A DNA stretch of 45,418 nucleotides from the NCBI RefSeq assembly GCF_003851045.1, contig NZ_BFBX01000065.1:2131-47548 (forward strand), written 5' to 3'. How positions within the stretch are numbered: the stretch's first letter is position 1; each line of letters opens with the position of its first letter. Origin of the DNA: Paenibacillus sp. 598K (GTDB lineage: Bacteria > Bacillota > Bacilli > Paenibacillales > Paenibacillaceae). Positions 8,613 through 19,186 of the stretch are shown in pieces. Under the pieces are notes generated by a model that saw nothing but the letters and a program-made list of their open reading frames with translations, was not told where the DNA came from and ran no database searches. A program made the translations under genes and the position numbers.

Positions 8613-9995
8613 GTGAGGAGTATGGGAATCCGGCGATGGCTGATCCGTCTGCCGCTGATGCTCCTGATGATGGGGATGGTCGTAGGAACGGCGCTGCCGC
8701 TGCTGGCCGCCGCTGATGAGCCTACCGCGGAGGCGCCGCCGATCAACGGTCCGGCTGTTTATGTCATCCCGATCAAGCAGACGATTGAATCCGGACTGCA
8801 ATCATTCCTGGAGCGAGCATTCCAGGAAGCCGAGGAAGCCGAGGCTGAGCAGATCATCCTGGTCATCAATACGTATGGAGGCCGTGTGGACAGTGCCGAC
8901 AATATCGGTCAGCTGATCCAGAACAGTCCAATCCCGACCGTAGCGTATGTGCAGAGCAATGCGATCTCCGCAGGCGCTTACATCGCGCTCAACGCCGATC
9001 AGATCGTCATGCAGCCGAACAGCTCGATCGGCGATGCTGCTGTCGTCGACGGTACTGGCGAGCTGATCGACAACCCTAAGATTACGTCGATGTGGGTGAG
9101 CAAGATGAGGGCGGCCGCCGAGCTGAATGACCGCGATCCGGCGATCGCGATCAAGATGGTCGATCCCAATGTCGAGCTGACGATTGCGGAGCTGAACAAC
9201 AAAACGCTTGGCAAAGGCGAACTGCTGACGCTCACCTCTCAAGAGGCGCTCGCGGTCGGGTACGCCGAGCATATCGCAGGCTCCGTTGAGGAGACGATCG
9301 ATTGGCTTGGTCTGGGTCAACGCACCGTTATTGAGGTCGATCTTACGTTCGCGGAGAATCTCGCGACCTGGCTGACCTCTCCGCTCATCCGGACGCTGCT
9401 GCTCATCATCGGCATTGCCGGTGTCGCGATCGAGCTGGTCGTTCCCGGATTTGGAGCGCCTGGCATTATCGGTATCGCCGGGTTCGGCCTGTACTTTTTC
9501 GCCCACTTTATTGCAGGCTTTGCAGGATTGGAGTCCGTCGTCCTGTTTGTCGTCGGGATTGGACTTTTGATTATCGAATTATTTATACCGAGCTTCGGGA
9601 TACTAGGCTTCCTGGGGATCGGTTCATTAGTGGCGGGGGTGGTTACTGCAGCTTACGATACTGAGAATGCCTTCTATTCGCTGTTGATCGCCTTTGGCGT
9701 GGCAGCTGTGCTGGTCGTCATCTTCGCGATTATTTTCAAGAAGAGAGGCATCTGGAACCGGTTTATCCTCAGCGATTCGCTGACCAAGGAGGCCGGCTAC
9801 ATCCCGGCTACATCCCGCGAGGATCTGCTGGACAAGGAAGGCGTCACCTTGACGCCGCTGCGTCCTTCCGGGACGGTCCAGATTGGGGAAGAACGGATCG
9901 ACGTCGTCACCTCCGGTCAGTTTATCGCTCAGAACCGGTCGGTGCGGGTCATCAAAGTTGAAGGCACCCGCGTCATTGTCCGCGAAAGCGTGTAA
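8613..9995 (+). CDS. yqeZ: NfeD family membrane serine protease (YqeZ-like)
   Basis: A 460-residue long-form NfeD protein. After a signal segment (about residues 7-33) comes a ClpP/SppA-like protease domain with ILVINTYGG and a probable nucleophile Ser119 in AISAGAYIA; a Lys about 45 residues later (Lys164, SMWVSKMR) is the likely partner. Then come several membrane segments (about residues 255-375, Gly/Ile/Leu-rich) and a C-terminal OB-fold NfeD domain. Family members cleave membrane proteins and are encoded next to stomatin/flotillin partners, as here with floA 60 bases downstream. The GTG start has AAAGGAGGG 7 bases upstream. Assignment of the Ser/Lys dyad is by analogy to archaeal homologues. 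Confidence 0.92.
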   Translation: MRSMGIRRWLIRLPLMLLMMGMVVGTALPLLAAADEPTAEAPPINGPAVYVIPIKQTIESGLQSFLERAFQEAEEAEAEQIILVINTYGGRVDSADNIGQLIQNSPIPTVAYVQSNAISAGAYIALNADQIVMQPNSSIGDAAVVDGTGELIDNPKITSMWVSKMRAAAELNDRDPAIAIKMVDPNVELTIAELNNKTLGKGELLTLTSQEALAVGYAEHIAGSVEETIDWLGLGQRTVIEVDLTFAENLATWLTSPLIRTLLLIIGIAGVAIELVVPGFGAPGIIGIAGFGLYFFAHFIAGFAGLESVVLFVVGIGLLIIELFIPSFGILGFLGIGSLVAGVVTAAYDTENAFYSLLIAFGVAAVLVVIFAIIFKKRGIWNRFILSDSLTKEAGYIPATSREDLLDKEGVTLTPLRPSGTVQIGEERIDVVTSGQFIAQNRSVRVIKVEGTRVIVRESV

Positions 9996-10054
9996 GAAAC
10001 CAACGAAGGATGGCAATCTGCCATACCAACTTATTTGGAGGGGATTAAGTAAAC

Positions 10055-11041
10055 ATGGATCCTATGATTATGTATCTTGTCATCGCGGTCGTTGCATTTA
10101 TCGTCCTGGTCGTCTTCCTGAATTTCTTCCCGGTCATGCTCTGGATCGCGGCGCTGTCCTCGGGCGTGCGGATCGGTATCATCACGCTCGTCGCCATGCG
10201 ACTGCGGCGCGTCGTGCCAAGCCGGATCGTCAATCCGATGATCAAAGCGCACAAGGCCGGTCTGGGCATCAATATCAATCAGCTTGAGAGTCACTATCTG
10301 GCAGGCGGCAACGTCGACCGCGTCGTCAACGCGCTGATCGCTGCGCAACGCGCCAACATTCCCCTCGAGTTCGAAAGAGCGGCAGCGATTGATCTCGCTG
10401 GTCGAGACGTATTGAACGCCGTACAGATGAGCGTTAACCCGAAAGTTATCGAGACGCCGGTCGTCTCCGCTGTCGCCAAGGACGGCATCGAAGTTAAAGT
10501 AAAGGCTCGTGTGACGGTCCGCGCGAACATCGACCGTCTCGTCGGCGGCGCCGGCGAAGAGACGATCATTGCGCGTGTCGGTGAAGGTATCGTCAGTACG
10601 AACGGCGGCGCCGCTTCCCATAAGGACGTACTTGAAAATCCGGATCTAATTTCCCGGACGGTCCTCTCTAAAGGTCTGGACTCCGGTACAGCCTTCGAAA
10701 TTCTGTCGATCGATATCGCGGACGTCGACGTAGGCAAAAACATCGGCGCCTTCCTGCAAACGGAGCAAGCCGAAGCCGACAAGCAGATCGCCCAGGCAAA
10801 AGCCGAGGAGCGTCGCGCCATGGCCGTCGCCCTCGAGCAGGAGATGAAGGCTCGCGTCGTCGAGATGAGAGCGCGCGTCGTCGAGTCCGAATCGCAGGTT
10901 CCGCTGGCGATGTCCGACGCATTGCGTGAAGGCAAGCTTGGCGTGATGGATTACATGAATATGAAAAATATCGAAGCCGACACCCAGATGCGCAGCTCGA
11001 TCGGCAAGCCAGCCGAAGACAGCAAGAAAACCGACAAATAA
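10055..11041 (+). CDS. floA: Flotillin-like protein FloA
   Basis: FloA (YqfA) is a membrane scaffold that forms functional membrane microdomains and influences membrane fluidity, secretion and sporulation signalling. The 328-residue protein has an N-terminal hydrophobic hairpin ([19 protein letters not shown] then [10 protein letters not shown]), an SPFH domain ([58 protein letters not shown]) and an Ala/Glu coiled-coil tail (about residues 240-290). Length and sequence are typical for Bacillales. It is preceded by TTGGAGGGG and lies directly after its usual partner, the NfeD protein, so the two are almost certainly one transcript. Confidence 0.95.
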   Translation: MDPMIMYLVIAVVAFIVLVVFLNFFPVMLWIAALSSGVRIGIITLVAMRLRRVVPSRIVNPMIKAHKAGLGININQLESHYLAGGNVDRVVNALIAAQRANIPLEFERAAAIDLAGRDVLNAVQMSVNPKVIETPVVSAVAKDGIEVKVKARVTVRANIDRLVGGAGEETIIARVGEGIVSTNGGAASHKDVLENPDLISRTVLSKGLDSGTAFEILSIDIADVDVGKNIGAFLQTEQAEADKQIAQAKAEERRAMAVALEQEMKARVVEMRARVVESESQVPLAMSDALREGKLGVMDYMNMKNIEADTQMRSSIGKPAEDSKKTDK

Positions 11042-11084
11042 TGAGTCTTGCGCAACTGAGGACCCTGCTACAGGGAGGTAACAG

Positions 11085-11648
11085 ATGAACATTGTTGAAT
11101 TTCTGACGCAAAATATTTTTGTCGTCATTATTATTATCGGCTTCCTGCTCTCTTTGCTCGGCAAGAACAAAAAGCAGCAGCCGGGCGGGGGCGGCAATAA
11201 CCGGATGCCGGACTTTGGCTCCGGCAATCGGCCGGGTGGGCCCACGCAAGGGCAGCGTCCACAACCGCACAGGCCCCATCCGCAGCACAGGCCTCAACCG
11301 CAGCAGCATGCGCCCGATTCCCGGCAGCAGGATTTCCCGATGGAAATCCCGGTGCCCGAGGAGCTCGAACGTCGGGTGGAGCGGGAAGAGCTGCAGCAAC
11401 GCGAGGAAGAGGAGCGCCGACGGGAACGCGTCGAGGAGCAGCGTCGCGCCCGTGAGGAGCAGCGGCGACGGCTCGAGGAAAAGCGCGATCGCGAGAATGA
11501 GCGGCGTCTGCGTGACAGTCAGCCGGCTGCCGTAGCGAGCGGCCCAGTCCGTCCGGGCGAGACGCTCCCTGGCGCCAACGAGCTGACGAGCGCCATCCTG
11601 TGGGCCGAGATTCTCGGTCCGCCTCGGGCCAAGCGGCCGTTTCGCTAA
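11085..11648 (+). CDS. Membrane-anchored Pro/Gln/Arg-rich coiled-coil protein, unknown
   Basis: A 187-residue protein not recognised. Residues about 5-25 form one membrane helix (FLTQNIFVVIIIIGFLLSLL), followed by a basic Gly/Pro/His/Gln-rich low-complexity linker. Then comes a strongly charged Glu/Arg coiled coil (about 100-150, many REE and EQRR repeats) and a short conserved-looking tail SAILWAEILGPPRAKRPF. A short tail at the C-terminus of a charged linker resembles an interaction peptide; that is inference. It is third in the nfeD-floA transcript, 43 bases after floA with GGGAGG before the ATG, and in the place where B. subtilis has yqfB. A terminator at 11679-11721 closes the unit, so a role with the flotillin/NfeD pair is plausible. 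Confidence 0.75.
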   Translation: MNIVEFLTQNIFVVIIIIGFLLSLLGKNKKQQPGGGGNNRMPDFGSGNRPGGPTQGQRPQPHRPHPQHRPQPQQHAPDSRQQDFPMEIPVPEELERRVEREELQQREEEERRRERVEEQRRAREEQRRRLEEKRDRENERRLRDSQPAAVASGPVRPGETLPGANELTSAILWAEILGPPRAKRPFR

Positions 11649-11678
11649 GCTAGACATCGATTATTAGTTCCGAACATC

Positions 11679-11721
11679 AAAAAGACTTCGTCGTCCCACG
11701 TGGCGTGCGAGGTCTTTTTGT
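11679..11721 (+). terminator. Intrinsic terminator
   Basis: AAAAAGACTTCG and CGAGGTCTTTTT form a 12-bp stem (one G-T pair) with an A-run before and T-run after. It separates the nfeD-floA unit from the yqfC sporulation and RNA-processing operon and could work in both directions. Confidence 0.85.
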
Positions 11722-11821
11722 GCTTTTCAAAATTTAAAGACGCTGCTCTGAAGCGAGCGGTCACATAAATCCGCCCTCTGGCGCATAGTTTGGTACAGTA
11801 CGGGAGGAGGAGACGCTGCCT

Positions 11822-12100
11822 ATGCGCCGCATTAGCCGCAAAATCCGCAAAATGACCGCAGATCTGCTGGATCTGCCACAGGATGTCGTATTTGACCTGC
11901 CCCGTATGACGATGATCGGCGACCGCCAGCTGTATATCGAGAATCATCGCGGGGTGCTTCATTTCTCGCAAGACCGGCTTCGTCTGGCGCTCAGCAAAGG
12001 CGAGCTGGAGGTTAGCGGAGCGGACCTGGTCATCCGTGGGATCTGGACGGAGGAAGTATTTATAGAAGGACGTATCAGCGCTATTCAAATGTTTGGTTAG
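11822..12100 (+). CDS. yqfC: Sporulation protein YqfC
   Basis: A 92-residue YqfC/YabP-family protein. Family members are made in the mother cell during sporulation and are needed for normal forespore development. Recognised by LLDLPQDVVFDLPRMTMIG, followed by QLYIENHRGVLHFSQDRL and the tail VIRGIWTEEVFIEGRISAI. ATG at 11822 follows GGGAGGAGGAGAC. It is the first gene of a tightly packed series; yqfD starts 13 bases after it, the same pair as in B. subtilis. A mother-cell (SigE) promoter is expected upstream, but I could not identify convincing -35 and -10 boxes between 11721 and 11822. Confidence 0.93.
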   Translation: MRRISRKIRKMTADLLDLPQDVVFDLPRMTMIGDRQLYIENHRGVLHFSQDRLRLALSKGELEVSGADLVIRGIWTEEVFIEGRISAIQMFG

Positions 12101-12113
12101 GAGGAGAGTTCGG

Positions 12114-13307
12114 ATGCGGGATTCATGGCTGCAAACGTTGCAAGGCATAGTGACGGTGCGGATTCGCGGCGGCTCGCCGTCCGCCCTGGTGAACGAGGCG
12201 GGGGCGGCCGGAGTCCGGCTCTGGTCAATCCGCTATACTTCCGAGCAAGAGATGGACTGCGAGCTGACCGTAGGTGATTTTTTTCGCTTGCGTCCGATTC
12301 TGAAGCGGACAAGCTGCCGGATACATGTCATCGGACGGCGCGGCTTGCCCTTCTGGTTGCGCAAGCTGGAGCGCCGCAAGTTTTTTGCGGCGGGTCTGTT
12401 CCTCTTCCTCGCCGGATTGTATCTGCTATCCTGCATGATCTGGGATGTCGAGGTGAAGGGCAATGTCGCACTCACCGAGGAGCAGGTGCTCAGCGCGGCG
12501 GAGGCGGAGGGCATCCGCTTGTACCAGTGGTCTTTTCGCATGCTTGATGTGGACGTGCTCTCCCGACGTCTCGCTCAGCGGCTGCCGGAGGCGGCCTGGG
12601 TGGGCGTGGACAAGCGGGGGACCAAGATTACAATAGAGGTCGTGGAGAATCGCACGGCAAAGCCGCCGTCGCTCTATACGCCGAGACATCTGATCGCCGC
12701 CGAGGACGCTGTTGTGACGCGCATCATCGCCGAGACGGGCCGTCCGGTCGTCAAGAAGGATATGCGGGTCAAACGCGGCGATATCCTCATCTCGGGCACG
12801 ATTGGCGCCCTCCCTAACACACGTACAGTCGTGGCCAAGGGCGAGGTGCGGGGGCTCGTATGGCATAGCTATTCGATCGAGCTGCCGCTGAAAAGCCGCA
12901 GCAAGGCTTATACTGGCGAGAGCGCGACCCGATGGCGACTCTTGATCGGCGGACGCAGCCTGCAGATCAGCGGCTTCGGCAAGCCCGATTACGAGCAGTA
13001 TGAGGTTGTCGAGCAGCGGCAGCAAATGAGCTGGAGAGGGATCGCTCTGCCGTTTGGACGGATCAAGGAAACGGTGCGGAGGTCGGAGACGATCGTCCGC
13101 GAGATGACGCCCGAGGAGGCTCGGGCGGTGGGGCTGCAGCAGGCCAGAGCCGAATTATGGACAAAATTAGGGCCCGACATCGACATTCGCGCCGAAAACC
13201 TTTTGCATGAAAAGACGGAGAATGGTAAAGTTTATATGAAAGTGCTTTTTGAAGTCGAACAATCGATCAGTACCGATATGCCACTAGTTCAAATGCAAGG
13301 AGAATGA
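12114..13307 (+). CDS. yqfD: Sporulation protein YqfD
   Basis: A 397-residue YqfD (stage IV sporulation) family protein, a mother-cell membrane protein that works with YqfC. The N-terminal cytoplasmic part contains VTVRIRGGSPSALVNEA; one membrane helix occurs at about residues 87-107 (KFFAAGLFLFLAGLYLLSC). It is followed by an extracytoplasmic POTRA-like segment (WDVEVKGNVALTEEQVLSA) and the conserved RVKRGDILISG and VVAKGEVRGLVWHSY. The ATG at 12114 has TTAGGAGGAGAG about 6 bases upstream; an earlier in-frame start at 12093 overlaps yqfC and lacks such a site. Next comes phoH after 6 bases. Confidence 0.94.
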   Translation: MRDSWLQTLQGIVTVRIRGGSPSALVNEAGAAGVRLWSIRYTSEQEMDCELTVGDFFRLRPILKRTSCRIHVIGRRGLPFWLRKLERRKFFAAGLFLFLAGLYLLSCMIWDVEVKGNVALTEEQVLSAAEAEGIRLYQWSFRMLDVDVLSRRLAQRLPEAAWVGVDKRGTKITIEVVENRTAKPPSLYTPRHLIAAEDAVVTRIIAETGRPVVKKDMRVKRGDILISGTIGALPNTRTVVAKGEVRGLVWHSYSIELPLKSRSKAYTGESATRWRLLIGGRSLQISGFGKPDYEQYEVVEQRQQMSWRGIALPFGRIKETVRRSETIVREMTPEEARAVGLQQARAELWTKLGPDIDIRAENLLHEKTENGKVYMKVLFEVEQSISTDMPLVQMQGE

Positions 13308-13313
13308 GGCTTT

Positions 13314-14285
13314 TTGACAGAGAAAATGACAACCGTAAAAATACCGCTGGATAACGCCTCCGAAGGGCAGGCGCTGTTCGGTCCGCAAGACCGGTACCTC
13401 AAGCTGATCGAGCAGCAGGTGGAATCTACCATCCTCTCGCGCGAGGCGGAGATCGTCATCACCGGTCCACGCGAGGAGACCGAGTCGCTGGAGCAGCTGT
13501 TCACCGTACTCCTCGAGCTGGTGAGAGGCGGCTACATACCGACCGAACGAGATATCTCGTATGCGCTGGAGCTGTCGCGGACGATGCAGGCCGATCAACT
13601 GCTCGATCTGTTCAAGGGCGAGATTACGACGACCTATCGCGGCAAGCCGGTGCGCGTGAAGACGATCGGTCAACGCTACTATGTCTCTACGATCCGCAAG
13701 AAGGATATCGTCTTCGGCATCGGTCCGGCCGGGACAGGCAAGACGTATCTCGCCGTCGTGCTGGCAATCGCGGCCTTGAAGGAAGGCGCGGTCAAGCGCA
13801 TCGTCCTGACGCGTCCGGCAGTCGAAGCGGGCGAGAGTCTGGGCTTCCTGCCTGGCGACTTGCAGGAGAAGGTCGACCCGTATCTGAGGCCGCTCTACGA
13901 TGCTCTCCATGACGTAATGGGCCCGGATCAATCGGCCAAGGCGTTCGAGCGCGGCTTGATCGAGGTGGCGCCGCTTGCGTATATGCGCGGACGGACGCTC
14001 GAGGATTCCTTTATCATCCTCGACGAAGCCCAGAACACGACGCCGGAGCAGATGAAGATGTTCCTGACACGGCTCGGCTTTGGCTCCAAGATGGTCATCA
14101 CTGGCGATGTGACACAAATCGATTTGCCCCGGGGCAAAAACTCCGGCCTGATCGAAGCGTCCAAAATTCTTCAATCGATTGACGAAATCGGATTCATACA
14201 TTTTTCGGAATCGGACGTCGTCCGGCATTCGCTCGTGCAGCAGATCATCACAGCCTATAATGAGAATGCAGAAAACCAAAGATAG
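13314..14285 (+). CDS. phoH: PhoH-like ATPase (YqfE-type, single-domain)
   Basis: A 323-residue PhoH family protein: an N-terminal small domain (residues about 1-110) and a P-loop ATPase with GIGPAGTGKTYLAVVLAI (Walker A), a Walker B SFIILDEAQNTT and RLGFGSKMVITGDVTQIDLP (sensor). The family is linked to RNA metabolism and is placed beside ybeY in most bacteria; here pgpH lies between them, as in B. subtilis. The start is TTG at 13314 after CAAGGAGAATG; an ATG at 13326 is possible. It overlaps no neighbour but is clearly in the same operon. A second, longer PhoH protein with a PIN domain is encoded at 43781. Confidence 0.93.
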   Translation: MTEKMTTVKIPLDNASEGQALFGPQDRYLKLIEQQVESTILSREAEIVITGPREETESLEQLFTVLLELVRGGYIPTERDISYALELSRTMQADQLLDLFKGEITTTYRGKPVRVKTIGQRYYVSTIRKKDIVFGIGPAGTGKTYLAVVLAIAALKEGAVKRIVLTRPAVEAGESLGFLPGDLQEKVDPYLRPLYDALHDVMGPDQSAKAFERGLIEVAPLAYMRGRTLEDSFIILDEAQNTTPEQMKMFLTRLGFGSKMVITGDVTQIDLPRGKNSGLIEASKILQSIDEIGFIHFSESDVVRHSLVQQIITAYNENAENQR

Positions 14286-14302
14286 AGAGGAATGCAAGCC
14301 GT

Positions 14303-16555
14303 ATGAACCGAAACCAGGCGACAAACCGGACGGGCTCATCCTCCTCGAAGCTGGCAGGCTGGCGGTATAGCAGAGGAGTTCGCTGGCTGCTGCTGCTTCT
14401 GTTCGTGCTGCTTTTCTATTCCAGCCTGTCTGCGCATCTCGTACCGAAGACGTATAATATCCAATTAAACGATGTAGCGGATCGCAATATCGCCGCGCCG
14501 CGCCAGATGGACGACGAGAAGGCGACGATCAAGGCCCAGGAAGAGGCGGCCGAGCGCGTCCAGACCGTCTACAACATCGTTGCTCTCGGCAGCCACAATC
14601 TGGTCGACGAGATCTTCCAGCGGATGGATCAGCTCAACGCCGACGATCAGGTGACGCTGCAGAACAAGATCGACATCTATCGTACCGAGATTCCGCGCAA
14701 ATACGGGCTGTATGTAGACAGCTTCGTCCGCGCCAACCGCGGCACCGATACCTACAACCAGACGCTGCTCGAAGAGATGCAGGTGATCGTCAAGGACCAG
14801 GAATATACGATTCCGGAGGAGACGTTCTACAAGCTGCCGCAGCTCAGCAGCGAGCGGATCAAGGCGATGCAGACCGTCACGCGAGATATCGTGCGCGAGC
14901 TGATGATCGAGCAGCTGCGCGAGGCGGAGACGGCGCGCACCAAGGTGGCCGAGCTGGTCAACGCGAGCGCCCTGACCAACCGCACCGAGCGCGAGATCGT
15001 CCAGGAGCTGGCGCGATTCGCGATTATGCCCAACAAGTTCGCGGACAAGGAAGCGACCGACGAGGCGCGGCGTCTGGCCAAGGAGAATACGGCGAAGGTC
15101 GTCATCCAGGAGGGCGATATCGTCGTCCGCGAGGGCGAGCGGATCACGCAGGAGCATTACGAACGACTGCAGATGCTTGGTCTGCTGCAGAGCAAGAAGA
15201 CGTATTGGCCGCAGTTGGGTCTGCTGCTCATGACGGCTCTGTTCCTGGTCATCATATTCCAGTTCGTCGAACGTTCGGCGACCATCTCGGCGCACGGCGA
15301 GAAGACAACGTACAACAACGCGCAGCTGCTGATGCTCTGGCTTATCTTCTTCCTGAATCTCGCTATTATGCAGATCGTTTCGATGACCCAGACGCCGGGC
15401 TCCGCCTACATCGGTTACATTGCGCCAGTGGCGATGGGTACGATGCTCATCATGCTGCTGCTTGATACGCATCTGGCGATCATCAGCTCTGTGCTGTTCG
15501 CTGCGATCGGCAGCATTATGTTCAACGTTCGCCAAGACCAGATTTTCGACTACCATTATGGCTTTGTCATTACGGTAGTTGCCTTTGCGGCGATCTTCTC
15601 GATCCACCGTGCCAGCCAGCGCTCGACGATCCTCAAGGCCGGCATCATGGTCAGCCTGTTCGGATCGATCGCCGTGCTGTCGCTGCTGTTGATCGGCGAT
15701 CTGCCTTCGCGGGCGGAGCTGCTCTATGCGATCGGCTTTGCCTTCGCCAGCGGATTGCTGACCGCCGTGCTCGTCATCGGCCTGATGCCGTTCTTCGAGG
15801 TTTCCTTCGGCATCCTGTCGGCGCTCAAGCTGGTGGAGCTGTCCAATCCCAATCATCCGCTGCTCCGCAAGCTGCTGACGGAGACGCCGGGGACGTACCA
15901 TCACAGCGTGATGGTAGGCAACCTATCGGAGGCGGCGGCCGAGGCGATCGGCGCCAATGGGCTGCTGTGCCGGGTCGGCTCGTTCTATCATGATATCGGC
16001 AAGACGAAGCGGCCAAGCTATTTTATCGAAAATCAGAGCAATATCGAAAATCCGCATGACTCGATCGATCCGAAGCTGAGCAAGGAGATCATCATCGCAC
16101 ATGCCCGGGATGGCGTGGATATGCAGAAGAGCCACAACATTCCGAAGCCGTTGCGTGATATCGCCGAGCAGCATCACGGCACGACCTTCTTGAAGTACTT
16201 TTACCACAAGGCGCTCAAAATCGCTGAAGCGGAAGGAGTGGAGCCGGACTTCACGGAGGATGACTTCCGTTATCCGGGACCGAAGGCGCAGTCCAAGGAA
16301 GCCGCCATCGTCGGCATCGCCGACTGTGTCGAGGCAGCCGTGCGGAGCCTGCGCAATCCGACAATGGAGCAGGTCGAGTCGATGATCAACAAAATTATCA
16401 AGAGCCGGATGGAGGATCACCAGTTCAACGAATGCGACTTGACTCTCAAAGAACTGGACATGATTGCCCATTCGTTGAAGGAAACTGTCATCGGTATCTT
16501 CCATTCGCGGATCGAATACCCCGATGATACGAAACCAAAGGAGCGACCGCAATGA
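14303..16555 (+). CDS. pgpH: HD-family membrane phosphodiesterase PgpH (7TMR-HDED)
   Basis: PgpH degrades the second messenger c-di-AMP to pApA. The 750-residue protein has one N-terminal membrane helix (about residues 25-45), a large extracellular 7TMR-HDED domain (about 60-290), seven membrane helices (about 300-510) and a cytoplasmic HD domain. The HD domain shows [13 protein letters not shown], then [15 protein letters not shown] (the HD metal site), [10 protein letters not shown] and [17 protein letters not shown]. Length is close to the roughly 710 residues of B. subtilis YqfF. The start ATG at 14303 has AGAGAGGAATG upstream. Its stop overlaps the ybeY start, pointing to coupled translation. 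Confidence 0.95.
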   Translation: MNRNQATNRTGSSSSKLAGWRYSRGVRWLLLLLFVLLFYSSLSAHLVPKTYNIQLNDVADRNIAAPRQMDDEKATIKAQEEAAERVQTVYNIVALGSHNLVDEIFQRMDQLNADDQVTLQNKIDIYRTEIPRKYGLYVDSFVRANRGTDTYNQTLLEEMQVIVKDQEYTIPEETFYKLPQLSSERIKAMQTVTRDIVRELMIEQLREAETARTKVAELVNASALTNRTEREIVQELARFAIMPNKFADKEATDEARRLAKENTAKVVIQEGDIVVREGERITQEHYERLQMLGLLQSKKTYWPQLGLLLMTALFLVIIFQFVERSATISAHGEKTTYNNAQLLMLWLIFFLNLAIMQIVSMTQTPGSAYIGYIAPVAMGTMLIMLLLDTHLAIISSVLFAAIGSIMFNVRQDQIFDYHYGFVITVVAFAAIFSIHRASQRSTILKAGIMVSLFGSIAVLSLLLIGDLPSRAELLYAIGFAFASGLLTAVLVIGLMPFFEVSFGILSALKLVELSNPNHPLLRKLLTETPGTYHHSVMVGNLSEAAAEAIGANGLLCRVGSFYHDIGKTKRPSYFIENQSNIENPHDSIDPKLSKEIIIAHARDGVDMQKSHNIPKPLRDIAEQHHGTTFLKYFYHKALKIAEAEGVEPDFTEDDFRYPGPKAQSKEAAIVGIADCVEAAVRSLRNPTMEQVESMINKIIKSRMEDHQFNECDLTLKELDMIAHSLKETVIGIFHSRIEYPDDTKPKERPQ

Positions 16556-17049
16556 GCATGCAGCTGGATTGGAGCAATGAGCAGGAGCAGGTGGAGATCC
16601 CGGAGGCATGGATTGCCCGTCTGGAGCAGCTGCTGCAGCTCGCTGCTGTCGCCGAAGGTCTTGCTGACGGCGAAGTAGCGCTCACTTTCGTCGACGATGC
16701 CGAGATTCATCGACTCAATCGCGACTACCGCGGCATCGATCGTCCGACCGACGTGCTGTCGTTTGCAATGCAGGAGGAAGGCGAAGAAGAGAGCGGCATC
16801 GTCTACGACGAGGAGACGGAGGGTGCGGCAGAGCTGGTGTCTGGGATGCTGGGCGACATTATCATCTCGGCGGAGCGAGCCCTGGCGCAAAGCGAGGAGT
16901 ACGGCCATTCGCTGGAGCGGGAGATCGGGTTCCTGTTCGTCCATGGCTTCCTGCATCTGATCGGCTACGATCATCAGGACGAGGAGAGCGAGCGGGAGAT
17001 GACGTCCAAGCAGGAGGCTGTCCTGGCACAGGCCGGACTGAGTCGCTAA
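16552..17049 (+). CDS. ybeY: Endoribonuclease YbeY / rRNA maturation factor
   Basis: YbeY is a zinc metallo-endoribonuclease needed for 16S rRNA 3' end maturation and ribosome quality control. The 165-residue protein carries the UPF0054 signature [20 protein letters not shown], whose three His residues bind zinc, and the upstream [37 protein letters not shown] is also diagnostic. An insertion of about ten acidic residues ([17 protein letters not shown]) lies between these parts. The ATG overlaps the pgpH stop (ATGA), and AAGGAGCG precedes it. The stop in turn overlaps dgkA by one base. Confidence 0.95.
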   Translation: MSMQLDWSNEQEQVEIPEAWIARLEQLLQLAAVAEGLADGEVALTFVDDAEIHRLNRDYRGIDRPTDVLSFAMQEEGEEESGIVYDEETEGAAELVSGMLGDIIISAERALAQSEEYGHSLEREIGFLFVHGFLHLIGYDHQDEESEREMTSKQEAVLAQAGLSR

Positions 17050-17405
17050 TGCGACGTTTCATCCGCAGCTTCAGACATGCTTGCTTAGGCGTCGTCTATA
17101 CCGTCCGCAAGGAACGGAATATGCGGTTTCACCTGTGGGCAGCGGCAGCAGTGATGCTGATCGCTGCCCTGCTGCGGTTGCAGCCCTTGGAGTGGGCGAT
17201 GCTGATCGGCGCCTGCGCGCTCGTGCTGACAGCCGAGCTGATCAACACGGCGATCGAGAAGACAGTCGACCTGGCTATGCCACAGTTCCATCCGCTGGCG
17301 CGGATCGCCAAGGATGCGGCCGCCGGCGCGGTGCTGGCGGCGGCCGTATGCGCGGCGCTGATTGGTATGCTGGTGCTGGGTCCGCGATTGCTCGGGCTGT
17401 TGTAG
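17049..17405 (+). CDS. dgkA: Diacylglycerol/undecaprenol kinase
   Basis: A 118-residue integral membrane kinase of the DgkA family. Gram-positive members phosphorylate undecaprenol, so the likely product is undecaprenyl phosphate for wall synthesis. Visible: a basic amphipathic start (FIRSFRHACLGVVYTVRKER), then membrane helices (about residues 30-45, 50-70 and 95-118), with the catalytic motif AELINTAIEKTVDLA between them. The ATG at 17049 shares its A with the ybeY stop codon (TAATG), so translation is coupled. The order ybeY-dgkA-cdd-era is that of B. subtilis. Confidence 0.94.
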   Translation: MRRFIRSFRHACLGVVYTVRKERNMRFHLWAAAAVMLIAALLRLQPLEWAMLIGACALVLTAELINTAIEKTVDLAMPQFHPLARIAKDAAAGAVLAAAVCAALIGMLVLGPRLLGLL

Positions 17406-17432
17406 CCTATGTTGTGAAGGACTATCGATTAA

Positions 17433-17894
<462 letters not shown>

Positions 17895-17930
17895 AAGCGA
17901 ATAACAATTAGAGAAGAGAGGAGTGTGGCT

Positions 17931-18848
<918 letters not shown>

Positions 18849-18963
18849 CCGCCACTCGTCAGTCATTCGCAGGCTTGTTAGGAATCCCCAGCATAGCGGT
18901 TGGCGCATCATCACATCCTACATACGAAGCTACTTTCTTTAGCGGAGAGGATGAGGATAGGAT

Positions 18964-19131
18964 ATGCGTCATTTTTCCTGGAGCTATTTCACGAAGACCG
19001 GTGATGTGGATGCTTTTATGTTGTACAAGGAAGTAGATGCGCTCGCACTGTCTGAATCCGAGACGGGATCGGTCATCGCCGATGTCCTGGAGGAAGTGCC
19101 GGAGCTGGCGGAGACGAGCGACGGCGTATAG
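18964..19131 (+). CDS. yqzL: YqzL family small protein
   Basis: A 55-residue reading frame between era and recO, the usual position of yqzL. It begins MRHFSWSYFTKTGDVDAFML, which matches the family pattern of a Phe/Trp-rich N-terminus followed by TGDVDAYLLYK-like residues, and ends with an acidic tail. Length is close to the roughly 47 residues of B. subtilis YqzL. GGAGAGGATGAGGATAGG provides ribosome-binding sequence just before ATG. Function is unknown. The 115 bases between era and this gene hold nothing else I can identify. Confidence 0.85.
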   Translation: MRHFSWSYFTKTGDVDAFMLYKEVDALALSESETGSVIADVLEEVPELAETSDGV

Positions 19132-19186
19132 CCTCGCGGCCGCCTCCGGGGCGACAGCCGCCCGAGCGCGGACGGGAGAGTGGGGT

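Noticed and set aside
14465..15904. 479-residue minus-strand frame opposite pgpH
   Set aside because: Same cause; its sequence is Arg/His/Gln-rich, as expected from antisense of this codon usage, and it has no start signal.
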